Of a stretch of 64,000 bases of DNA, positions 54,739 through 64,000 are shown in pieces. The stretch lies in the NCBI GenBank assembly GCA_029449235.1, contig JANATG010000002.1, forward strand, positions 2,108,001 to 2,172,000, read 5' to 3'. A program made the position numbers and the translations under genes. The number at the start of each line of letters is the position of its first letter. Position 1 is the first letter of the stretch. Source of the stretch: Linnemannia schmuckeri (taxonomy: Eukaryota > Mortierellomycota > Mortierellomycetes > Mortierellales > Mortierellaceae). The notes under the pieces are model-generated. The model worked only from the letters and a program-made list of their open reading frames with translations. It had not been told where the DNA came from and did not search any database.

Positions 54739-56313
54739 GAGAAAATATGGGTGTAGGTATTCTGGAGCACTGTTGACATTTTAATAAACATAATTTTCTC
54801 GTTTTTCTCCCTCTTCATTTTTGCCACACCCAACCCTGCATGCATTAGTCCTTAATCCTCTCTTGCAAGGGCAAGAGAGCAAAATTATTTGGTGCATTAG
54901 GGAAATTGATCGAGTAACAGTCAGTCCACCGTTTATTGTAATGTGGCCCCAGTTGCACATGGGCACGTCTCCTTTTCTCATTTCAGGCACTTTTTCAAAC
55001 TAACATAGTGCCAATGTGGTAAATTGCGAAAGAAGAGTATCGTTCTCAAGAATACAGCACACTATTTTCTGGTCTACTATCGACGCTGTTCACTCACGAA
55101 GCTCCCATACCAAGGAAGGAAAAAGATGAGAAGTTCAAGCAAAAAGAAAGGAGACTGCCTTAGCTCACATCAACAACATTGTTGTCTGTCTCGCCCACTC
55201 TATCTCTTGGCTAAAAGGTATGCATGCATGTTTGTTTTGCGCGCTTGTTAATTCGTATGTTTGTCCTGTTCGGGTGAGATTTTTTTTTTTTTTCAAAGAA
55301 CAATAAAGCAAAGAAGAGCCAGCGCTTCACCCATATTTTCACAACAGGCGCCAGTCAGTTTGATTATAGTTCGCCGGATGAAGATTCGATGGCGTGCCCC
55401 CCTCCCTACGCTGGCGCCGTCTATTGTTGTTGCTTGTAGTTGAGCGTGTATTAGCGAATGAAAATGCCCCACCGATGTGTATGTGAGTTTTTTTTTTTTT
55501 AAATTTCATGGGGACCATTCTTTTCTTGCCCACGTTCCATGTGACTGGTGATTCGCTTATACTTTCTCATAACTGATCGAAGAAAAAAATAACCACGATC
55601 ACCTCAGAGATAAAAAAATTGATCACTCGTGTTTATCATTGTGGTGAGTGAGAGAGAAGGAAAAAAATAAACATTTTGAGCAGAAACAAAACTCAACTCA
55701 AAAAATGCATTGAACAACATATATATTCCATCGCTACCTACCATTGGCACCCACATCATTAGCACACCCCTTGACACAAATAGACTCATCTCTTTCTCTC
55801 TGGCCTCTTCACCACCCTCGCACAAGAACAACTTTATGGCACGAGTTTATTTGTAGTTCACTGCTCATTGAGTACAAACCCAGCCATTTATGCTTTTGTA
55901 CTCTCATGCTGTAAGCCGAAAACATGGTCGAAAAAATGAGAAAGAATAAATACCATGCATGCATGTTAACGGTTGTCGGAGAGCAACATAACAAAAAAAA
56001 GATGGAAGGAAGGAAAGGAGGGAAGAAAGTGGATAAGGGGAGTTAAAAAGGGGGGGAGAGAAGGAGAGGGAGAGAGAGAGAAAGCAAAAGCGAGCTTCCG
56101 TCCACCTCATCCTTCTCCCTCGAGATTCACCTCCTCATCCTAGCGCCCTCATCCTCATTCACTCTTTCTTTCATTCCATTCCTCATTCACTCATCCAACA
56201 CGCCCTTTTCACTTGCTTTCTCTCTTCCCTCCTTCCTTTTCTCCTTTCTTCCGCACTGTTTTCTTTCATCTAATATACACTTAATATTTCTAAAATATAT
56301 TTTTTTTTCAAGA
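54739..56313 (+). other. Intergenic D-E
   Basis: About 1.57 kb, the longest gap between intact array copies. AATAAA at 54782. I looked for a relic copy here and do not see one. The leader of E starts with a weak form of the box (TGTTAAC at 55964, followed by GGTTGTCGGAGAG), a purine tract and AGCTTCCGTCCACCTCATC, then CT-rich sequence. Confidence 0.5.
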
Positions 56314-58482
56314 ATGAGTCTCCCCGCCGAAAGCAAGACTGACAGACCACCAATTCCCACGGGAGGCTTCAAAGGGAGCGACCTGCCCCCTCTGATCACA
56401 GACACTCCTCCAAAGGTCCTTATTGCGGGTGCCGGTCTTGGAGGACTTTTCCTTGGTATTCTTCTTGAGAGGGCAGGAATCCCCTATGAGATCTTCGAGC
56501 GGTCTGCGGAGGTTAGACCTCTTGGTAAGAATGAGCGCTGTTTATGGAAGTTGGTAGCAAAAGGGGAATATTCATGGCGAATGATAGACAATGAACGACA
56601 ACATCCTAATCCCTCTCCTTCCTTTTTTTACATGAATCCAAGGCGCCATTATGAGTCTGGTAACTTTAACTACCCATCTTTGTTGCTTTAAAAACGAGAT
56701 AAAGATGAGACGATTTATCCTGATGGATCCCTTCTTCCATTTTTGCCACATAGTCACCTAACATTCTTCCCGCTTTCGAGCAATTGGGTTTGTACGAAGA
56801 ACTCATGGCTTTCTCGAAGCCGTCACGTAGTGGAATCATGCTCACGGATAAGTTGAAGCTCATTGGCAAGATGGTTCCTACGTCCCCTGAAATGTAGGTT
56901 CTTGGTTGTTTATTTGTTTGTTTACTGTGTCTTTGTTTGTTTGTTTTTGTTGTAACTTCTTCAAGGAGGTTTGCCTTCCTTTCCTTTGTTCTCATGGTTA
57001 ATTCTGTGTTTGTGTATTTGTGTTGCGCGCGTGAACCTTCTTCCTCGGCAGTATGGGCTATGAGCGCATCTTATTCGCTCGTCCCACCCTGCACGACCTG
57101 CTTGCGAGCAAGGTCCCCAAGGAAAAGATCCGCATGGGCAAGAAAGTTCTCTCATTCCAGCAGAACCACGAAGGAGTCATGCTTCGATTCAGCGACAACA
57201 CTACAACCCACGGTGACATCCTTGTTGGTGCCGATGGAGCCCACAGTTCTGTCCGCCAGCATCTTTACAAAACACTGGACAAACAGGGGCTCTTACCTAA
57301 GAGCGATACCAGGCAGATGAACAAAGGGTATATTTCTCTTGTTGGGACGACTGTGGAGTTGGACCCCAAAGATTACCCCGGTATGCTGGAGGAGGATTCA
57401 GAGAGTAACCTAATCATCGGAGACAAGAAGACTCCCTACACCGTAAGTTGTCACTCACACACACCTCGACCAGTACTCAAAACAAAAAATGCATGTTCTC
57501 AAGTAGCACCATGCACCTACTCATTTGCAAACTTCTTTTCCTGTCGTCGAATAGTGGGTGACATTTACGATCCCCGGTAACAAAATCTGCTGGAACGTGG
57601 TTGTGCAATTGGGACTGGCCGAGGTCGCGGACGACCAGTTCAAATCCTCGGACTGGATCCCACAACAAAACAAGGCGATGATGGACTCAATTCGTCACTT
57701 CAAGACCACCTACGGAACGATGGGCGACTTGTTTGATGTTACTCCCATTGAGGGTGTCTCGAAGGTCTACTTTGAAGACATGTTGTTTGAGACGTGGCAT
57801 CATGGACGGACTGTCTTGATCGGAGATGGTATGTGTTGCTTTTTGTTGTTTTTGGGCCGACGCGTTATTTTCTCACTTTGTAGGCACACCTGCAACTAAC
57901 ACTCTTCCATTCGTTGGTCCTCCTTTTGTTTAGCGGCTCACAAGCTTCTCCCGAGCAGTGGAGCCGGCGCTGTGAACGCAATGCAGGACGCAGTCATCCT
58001 TGCCAATCACCTGTATGACATCTATCCTACCAGCTTTGAGAACATTAAGCAAGCGTTGAAGGGCTACAAGGAAGAGCGCTTCGATGCTGTCAAGGACCAG
58101 TATCCACAGTCGTATATGGCTGCCAAGTTGATGTATGGTCATGTAAGTCATCTCTCTGTTCATTTTTATATACGCAAGCCCTTTTTTCTTTAGGTTCGCA
58201 TCGATTCCCTGTGTTACAAGTGCTCATTCTCCTTTTTTTTATCGACTGGAACAGACATTCTCGGAGCGAGTCCTGCGACATATCGTATTCAACTGGACAC
58301 CCAACTCGATCACACAGAAGCAACTCAACAAAAACACTGCCTATCGCCCCCAGGCTAATTTCCTACCACAAGCACCCAAGCGCGGGACCATGGATACTAT
58401 CCCTCAGAACCCTTCGAGACGTATTCGAGCGGAAGAGGAGGCTGCCAAGAACAAGGTTGCCGATGAAGTCGTTTCTCTTTAG
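56314..58482 (+). CDS. FAD-dependent monooxygenase copy E
   Basis: Seven exons: 56314-56524, 56643-56659, 56754-56893, 57052-57442, 57555-57828, 57934-58142, 58255-58482; exons 6 and 7 are fused as in D. 489 residues. GAGLGG lies at 39-44 and GADGAHSSVR is the DG motif. GD motif GDAAHKLLPSSGAGAVNAMQD. Exons 1-3 are D-like (SRSGIMLTDKLKLIG). The middle of exon 4 (about 57150-57290), however, carries the block QQNHEGVMLRFSDNTTTHG, which is that of copy A and G rather than the D-type EEGKDGITVTFEDNTSAHG, with long identical stretches to A in DNA. So E appears mosaic. Tail ends DEVVSL. Intact, substrate unknown. Confidence 0.9.
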
Positions 58483-59132
58483 ACTTAATATAATTTCGAC
58501 TTGTCGGCACTCTCTTTCTTGTTGCGAGAAAAAAAAAATCGAACTATGTTTGAACCTTGCATGACCGTTCAAAGGATTGGGCGCAAAAAAACCACAATAA
58601 CACATGCATGGATATCCATGGTCAGTTTGGGTGCCACCTTGAATGGTATTTCGCCCTCTAGCCACGACTTGCTGACTTCAACTCCCTTTTAGTCTGTTGT
58701 TGTCTTTAGTTACGGGCCGAAGGAAAAGTGCGCCACAAACAGGATTGAGTTGTTTGGAAAAGTGGAAGGAAGAAAAGAAGGCTCCCATTCTGCATTCATG
58801 CATATGCCAATTCAAGGCAAAGCAACAAACAAAAAAAAAAAAAAAACAAAAAATTACAGTTCTTGTGCCCGTGTAACGATAGAAGAGAAACAAGGACGAT
58901 AAGGAGTGTGTGGAAGAGGGGGGGAAGATGGGAAGAAGAGAGAGAAAGAACCTCAGTCCACTTCATCTCCTCTCGAGTCATCCCGCTGGTCCATTCATCA
59001 TCTCTCTTCCTTCTCCTCATCCATCTCTCGATCCATTCACCGACCTCTACCTTCCTCTCATTGGCACTCCTCACCTTTCCCTACATTACTTTGCTGTTCG
59101 ACATACCATCACTTTAGTACTAAAAAATAAAT
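58483..59132 (+). other. Intergenic E-F
   Basis: About 650 bases: 3' flank of E, A-run at 58831-58846, a CGTGTAAC box at 58870, purine tract, then leader of F. No gene seen. Confidence 0.5.
58870..58877 (+). promoter_or_regulatory. GTGTAAC box upstream of copy F
   Basis: CGTGTAAC followed by GATAGAAGAG, a purine tract and CCTCAGTCCACTTCATC, about 260 bases before the ATG. One mismatch to the box before B, C, D and G. Function inferred. Confidence 0.42.
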
Positions 59133-61335
59133 ATGAGCGCAACCATTAAAGGAAGCACTATAACGACGAGTGACGAGCCTCCCCGTGTTCTAATTGCTGG
59201 CGCCGGTCTGGGAGGACTTTTCCTTGGTGCTCTTCTCGAGAGGGCGGGCATCCCTTATGAGATTTTTGAACGTTCTACGGAGATGAGGCCCTTGGGTAAT
59301 TCGCGTCGTGATGTTACTATGCACAAAATGAGTTCAACCACGAGAACACGAAGCACGTTTCTGAGACTAACAATATACTTTTTCGCACCCCTTACTCTCC
59401 TTTCTTCTCTTGTCGTAGGGTCCATCATGTGCTTGGTAAGAAAAAAATGTTGTCCCTTTTTCATCCTTCTCGACATCGATTCTGTTACCAAGCTCCCACA
59501 CGCTGACGGCCTCCTTCCTTTTTCTCGTTCTCTACCTTTCTTAGTCCCCCAATATTCTGCCTGCATTCGAGCAACTGGGACTCTACGAGGAGCTGATGTC
59601 GTTCTCGAAGCCAGCTCTCAGGAATACCTTCTTCACGGGCGAACTCGACATCATTGGCAAGACCTCAACTTTGACGACCGATACGTAAGTTGTATGCCTG
59701 GTGTGTCTGTGTTTTTTGTTCCTGTTATGGTCTTGTTGGCGAAATGGAAGGGAGAAACAGGGGCAAAAAAAGCGGCCCCAAAATTGAACACCCGTTCCTC
59801 TTCTGTCCTAATTAGGGTTGGGTACGACCGTATTTTGTTCGCCCGACCAGAGTTGAGCGACATGCTGTTCAAGAAGATACCATCGACCAAGATCCACCTG
59901 TCAAAGAAAATTGTTTCGTTCGACCAGGACCAGAATGGTGTTACGTTGACCTTTGAAGACAACACGACTGCCCGTGGGGACATTCTTGTTGGAGCAGATG
60001 GCGCTCATAGTGCAGTTCGCAAGCACCTCTTTGCAACATTGGTCAAGCAAGGATTGTTGCCTAAAGAGGACACCAAGGAGATGAATAAAGGTTACATATC
60101 CCTCGTGGGAACGACCAATGCATTGGATCCTGTAAGATACCCCGGGGTCTTGGAGCAGGACTCGGAGAGTTTCTATATCATCGGAGACAAGAAGACGCCC
60201 TACACTGTAAGTTGCTACAACACCACTGTTCACGCTAAACACAATATAGCCATCCTGGAATCTAACGCATGTACGCTTCTGATTGTTTCAATAGTGGGTT
60301 ACATTCGCCGTGCCCGGCAACAAGATCTGCTGGTCTGTGATTGTTCAACTCGGTATTGATGCAACAGCAGACGAGCAGTTCAAGTCGTCCGACTGGGTGC
60401 CTCAGGAGCAGAACAAGCGGATGATGGACTCGATCCGCCACTTCAAGACACCTTATGGCACCATTGGTGACCTCTTCGATGTCACGCCCATTGAGCGCGT
60501 GTCCAAGGTCTACTTTGAGGACCAGTTGTTTCATACCTGGAATCATGGACGAACGGTCTTGATTGGCGATGGTACGTGCTACTTGTTTGGTCTCCGTTAT
60601 GTCAATATGCTGTTTGCATGTATCGTTGATATTATATTACTTTCCAACAAACTCACTTTTTTCATTTTCCCTCTTGGTTTTTTCTCAAGCCGCCCACAAG
60701 GTAACAATTTTGCTGCATAAAAATGTCGGATGCATTGTTTTTTTTTATTCTCGCAGTTCTAATATCATCTCTTTGTCATCTCCTCTTATACATCTCAGAT
60801 CCTCCCAAGCAGTGGCTCTGGTGCGGTCAATGCGATGCAAGACGCTGTCCTTCTCGCCAATCATCTGTACGATATCAAGCCCACCAGTCATGAAAACATC
60901 AAGACTGCATTGAGTGACTATAAGGCCGAGCGGTTCAATGCCATCGTGGACCAGTACCCCCAGTCACACATGGCTGCCAAGCTCATTTATGGACATGTAA
61001 GTTGATTGCAATCCTGCGCTCTTCTTTTGGTAATAGGGAAAAAATGAAGTAAAGAAAATGACATGGTCAGGCACATGCTTACTACTTAATTTTCTTCTAC
61101 CGGTGATTAGACATTCTGGGAACGGGTCCTCAGACACATTGTGTTCAACTGGCTTCCCAAATCTTTGCAGATGAAGCAGCTCCTCAAAGACACTGCCTAC
61201 CGTCCCCAGGCTAACTTTTTGCCTCAAGCACCAAAGCGCGGTACCATGGACACTATCCCCCAGCAGCCGTCGAAGCGCACACAAAAGAAGGAGGAGGAGG
61301 AAGATGCGAAGGGAAAGAAGGCTGCCGCCCTCTAA
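59133..61335 (+). CDS. FAD-dependent monooxygenase copy F
   Basis: Eight exons: 59133-59295, 59419-59435, 59545-59684, 59816-60206, 60295-60571, 60690-60700, 60799-60996, 61111-61335; 473 residues. The N terminus is short, with GAGLGG at 23-28. Exon 2 encodes SIMCL. Exon 3 (KPALRNTFFTGELDIIGKT) groups with C and G. DG motif GADGAHSAVR; GD motif GDAAHK then ILPSSGSGAVNAMQD. Exon 5 has one extra codon (PQEQNKR against PQQNK or PQENK). Intron 1 happens to be open in frame, so a naive reading joins exons 1-4 into one long frame with an unlikely insert. Tail ends KKAAAL. Intact PHBH-type enzyme, substrate unknown. Confidence 0.89.
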
Positions 61336-61688
61336 TTTACTATTTATTTATTTTTTTCTTCGGAAATAAAGGGCAATTTCATGATTGTTACGAGAATCAG
61401 CTGAGATTTAGAAGCAGGATCAGTGCAGAAGTAATGTGCCATTGCTTGACTGCCATATACTCACCGATCAACTCTCATCGGTCTCATACTCGTCAATCCA
61501 TCTAAGGTCAACAATTTCCAGAGCGAAAACCCGTTGGAGAAAGGAGAGAAAGCATCTTCACTTCCATTTTTTTTTTTTTTTTTGGGTTTTGGCATGCGAA
61601 GGAAATGCATTGTGTAACATTTCCCAAACATATCGGGGGGGGGGGGGGGGGAACAACCTGTTTGTCGATTCTTTCTCAGTCCTTCCAC

Positions 61689-61772
61689 TACTGTTCGATC
61701 CCTCAACAGCCGTCGAAGAGCAAACAGGCTAAAAAGAACAATGCTCGACAAAGTGGTGCCTATGTCTTCTAA
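61689..61772 (+). pseudogene. Relic of a monooxygenase last exon
   Basis: The frame reads SIPQQPSKSKQAKKNNARQS and ends YVF with TAA at 61770-61772. It matches the DTIPQQPSKR-type tail of the array. As with the relic at 51576, it lies a few dozen bases after a T-run and a GTGTAACATT box, with all earlier exons missing. Confidence 0.68.
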
Positions 61773-62667
61773 TTTTTTTGCATATCATCCCCCGCCCACC
61801 GTGGAAACGTCTTTCCTTTGATACAGCTATTGTACGTAATAAAGGGGATGGAAGACCAATCAATATGTGTGGTTGTGGGCATTTTTCTACGCCTGTTTCA
61901 TCATGTGACTTTGCCCGTTCCTGTTCGAAAAATACCTAATCGCCAGGAACAATCAGCGAACAATCGAAAATCATACACAGTTCAGTTGCTATCGTCACCA
62001 GCGTCGATACTAAAAATGTCTATTCGTTTTATCTCCCGATCTAGCAACATTTACTCAATTCCCCATTTACGTTCCAATGAAAGAATATCTGTCTCTCGTA
62101 CCCCTTTCTACAAACCAGATCTTCTGGGCTAAAAGCGAAAAACGTGGGTTTAGTCAACCCCACAGAGAAGGAAAGCTGAGGATAAATTCACTCTCTGCTC
62201 TCACTAGCTCTCTTGCGCCTAAAGCGATGTTCTCGTGGCATGATAATCGTTTTTTCTCATGGGCTCTCACATTGGGAGAAGGACAGGTGGCTGGTTACTT
62301 TGTTGGATTTCAAAACCGAGTCTGGCCTTTTCAGGTTAATTTTTGAAGAAATGGAACAGAGGGAGAGAGAGGCGTGAAGCGCTTTGTGTTCTGTCCATTA
62401 TCGGTTGAGTACGCGCATGCGAAGGCACCAAGTACAACAAAGATGTTCTATGCTGTCACTGGGATCCCATCAAGACAACAATGAACTTTCCGATTCTATT
62501 CGGACTCTCACTCCTTCCTCACCCTCCTAGGTCCGGGCTGCAGACAGCGATCGCTTTTGGCCATTTTTGTTCTCCTTCCCTCTCTCTCTCTGCGCTCCAT
62601 GAGAGCTCCTGTCCTTGTTTGTTATTTGGTCCAGGTCCAAAACCATCTGTTTACCAATATTCACTGT

Positions 62668-62675
62668 TGTGTAAC
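62668..62675 (+). promoter_or_regulatory. TGTGTAAC box upstream of copy G
   Basis: TGTGTAAC, then a purine-rich tract and GCCTCGGTCTTCC, about 273 bases before the ATG. Same layout as in B-D and F. Function inferred. Confidence 0.42.
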
Positions 62676-62940
62676 CTTGTTGGGGGGATGAAGACAGACA
62701 AGACACAAAGAATGAAGTGAAGAAGAGAGAGGAGGAACGAGAAGGAAGGAAGGAGGAAGAGAGGGAGAAGAGAGAGCCTCGGTCTTCCTCTTCGACTCAT
62801 GAGTCCTCTTCTTGCGCCTTCATTCCCATTCCTTTTTCTTTCTTTTCTCTCTTTTCTCATTCATTTACTTTCTCTACTTCACTCATTCATCACCCCTCTC
62901 TCCCTCACTTGCCCTTCTTATACCCTGCATTCATAACAAA

Positions 62941-64000
62941 ATGAGCGCCACAATTGATAACAAATCTCACAAGTCACTTCCTACAGTCGGGTTCAAGGGC
63001 AGCGACCTCCCTCCACTGGTGACAGACGACCCTCCCCGCGTCCTAATTGCTGGTGCAGGCCTTGGAGGACTTTTCCTTGGCATTTTTCTCGAGAGGGCAG
63101 GGATTCCCTATGAGATCTTTGAGCGATCGTCCGAGATCCGACCCCTGGGTACATGACGCGGAGCGGGCACAGTATAGCAACGTTGGGCGTATTTTCGCAT
63201 ACCGAGGCAGAAGGAGCTTCTAGTCTACTAACCTCGTCTACACTTTCTTCTCCCTTCTCCCTTCTCTTCCTCCCCTTCTTTCCCTCTGATGTTGCAGGGT
63301 CTATCATCTGTCTGGTAAAGATATGATGCTCTTTTCTTGTACTCAATTCGGCGTTGCGCGTGTCTCGTTCGCTAACGGCAATCCCTTTTTTCTCTATGTG
63401 CTCACTCTTTCTTCTCATAGTCTCCTAATATCCTACCTGCGTTCGAGCAATTGGGTCTTTACGACGAATTAATGTCATTCTCGAAACCTGCCCTAAGGAA
63501 CACCTTCTTTACGGGGGACCTCAAGATCATCGGCAAGACCAGTACTTTGACGACCGATACGTAAGTAATGAGGACTTTTTGTACTCTGCTGTGGTCGGTG
63601 CAACATAAGCACAAGGGGTCAAACAGGAAGAAATGATCGGAATTATTTACATTGTCTACTTACCCTGTATTCAAAATAGTGTAGGATATGATCGCATATT
63701 GATGGCCCGCCCAGAGTTGTACAACATGCTGTACAAACTCATTCCGCCACACAAGATCCACCTCTCCAAAAAGGTCTTCTCTTTTCAGCAAAATCACGAG
63801 GGCGTGATGCTCCGCTTTAGCGATAACACCACCGTTCACGGCGATATTCTTGTCGGGGCTGACGGAGCACATAGTGCCGTTCGACAACACTTGCACAAGA
63901 CATTGGACAAGCAGGGGCTTCTCCCCAAGGGGGATACCAAGGCTATGAGTAAAGGGTACATCTCCCTTGTTGGCACAACGGACGCATTGGATCCTGCCAA
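62941..64000 (+). CDS. FAD-dependent monooxygenase copy G, 5' part
   Basis: Exons 1-3 are complete (62941-63148, 63298-63314, 63421-63560) and exon 4 starts at 63680 and runs past the window end. The N terminus (VGFKGSDLPPLVTDDPPRVL) is D/E-like, GAGLGG lies at 38-43, exon 2 encodes SIICL, and exon 3 (KPALRNTFFTGDLKIIGKTSTLTTDT) is C/F-like. Exon 4 has QQNHEGVMLRFSDNTTVHG as in A and E, then GADGAHSAVRQHLHKTLDKQGLLPKG. So each exon finds its nearest relative in a different sister copy. The part present is intact; the 3' half is unseen. Confidence 0.87.

Larger units (their letters stand above)
61336..62940 (+). other. Intergenic F-G with relic exon
   Basis: About 1.6 kb: AATAAA of F (61365), T-run at 61567-61583, GTGTAACATTTCCC at 61611, G16 run near 61635, a relic last exon, then about 900 bases without a supported gene and the TGTGTAAC box of G. 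Confidence 0.5.

Noticed and set aside
59133..60359. Single 408-codon frame for copy F
   Set aside because: It reads through introns 1-3, which happen to be open; comparison with sister genes gives the eight-exon model.
62077..62346. 89-codon open frame between the relic and copy G
   Set aside because: No similarity to array exons, no signal peptide and no splice-compatible partner.
1..64000. CRISPR arrays, bacterial operons, rRNA genes
   Set aside because: Introns, poly-A signals and fungal genes show a eukaryotic nuclear region; no spaced direct repeats or rRNA sequence were seen.

Overview
The window reads as nuclear DNA of a filamentous early-diverging fungus. Mortierellomycotina (Mortierella and relatives) is the most likely source; this is an inference from gene content and architecture, not a database match. 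The evidence: genes are split by short GT-AG introns, there are fungal autophagy genes, glutamine tracts are frequent, 5' flanks are pyrimidine-rich, and homopolymer runs of 20-37 bases are common. Every intact gene I can support is on the + strand. The only gene-like remains on the - strand are of a decayed Sel1-repeat gene.

1-8230 is ordinary, dense and single-copy: ATG5 (the conjugation partner of ATG12), ATG29 (a subunit of the fungal Atg17-type scaffold), a Siva-like zinc-binding protein, and a large coiled-coil protein with an AT-hook.

8900-42735 is an accessory region built mainly from one family of small tetraspan membrane proteins that I do not recognise. I count 17 loci. Six are intact or nearly so (11329, 19714, 25342, 30246, 40176, 42163). 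One is intact in its membrane part but has a wrecked tail (21899), and one is doubtful (27988). The other nine are pseudogenes in all stages of decay. The family shows four hydrophobic segments, a K-[YH]-x-R-x(4)-L-x-P type motif at the third, a Cys pair between the third and fourth, an ITG-F-E-TL-GP signature at the fourth, and in several copies a Q/P-rich cytosolic tail ending in a shared peptide. A small secreted four-Cys protein (17610), a MITE (20926-21342), a Sel1 pseudogene and an F-box/LRR-like gene with a truncated duplicate (32977-36853) lie among them. The last three tetraspan copies sit in a ~2 kb unit repeated three times (about 36.9-42.8 kb).

43499-64000 is a head-to-tail array of seven PHBH-type FAD-dependent monooxygenase genes (A to G), plus two relic 3' ends. 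Copies B-F are complete (473-507 aa). A is a pseudogene with three independent lesions. G runs off the window. All share one exon plan that includes a 17-nt micro-exon and, in A, B, C, F, an 11-nt micro-exon. D and E have lost the intron after the latter. Exon sequences are mosaic, which points to gene conversion, and a TGTGTAAC box recurs 200-300 bp upstream of most copies.

No pathway can be assigned. The flavoenzymes lack signal peptides and should be cytosolic. The tetraspan proteins should sit in a membrane. Both arrays look like birth-and-death families next to a conserved housekeeping block.
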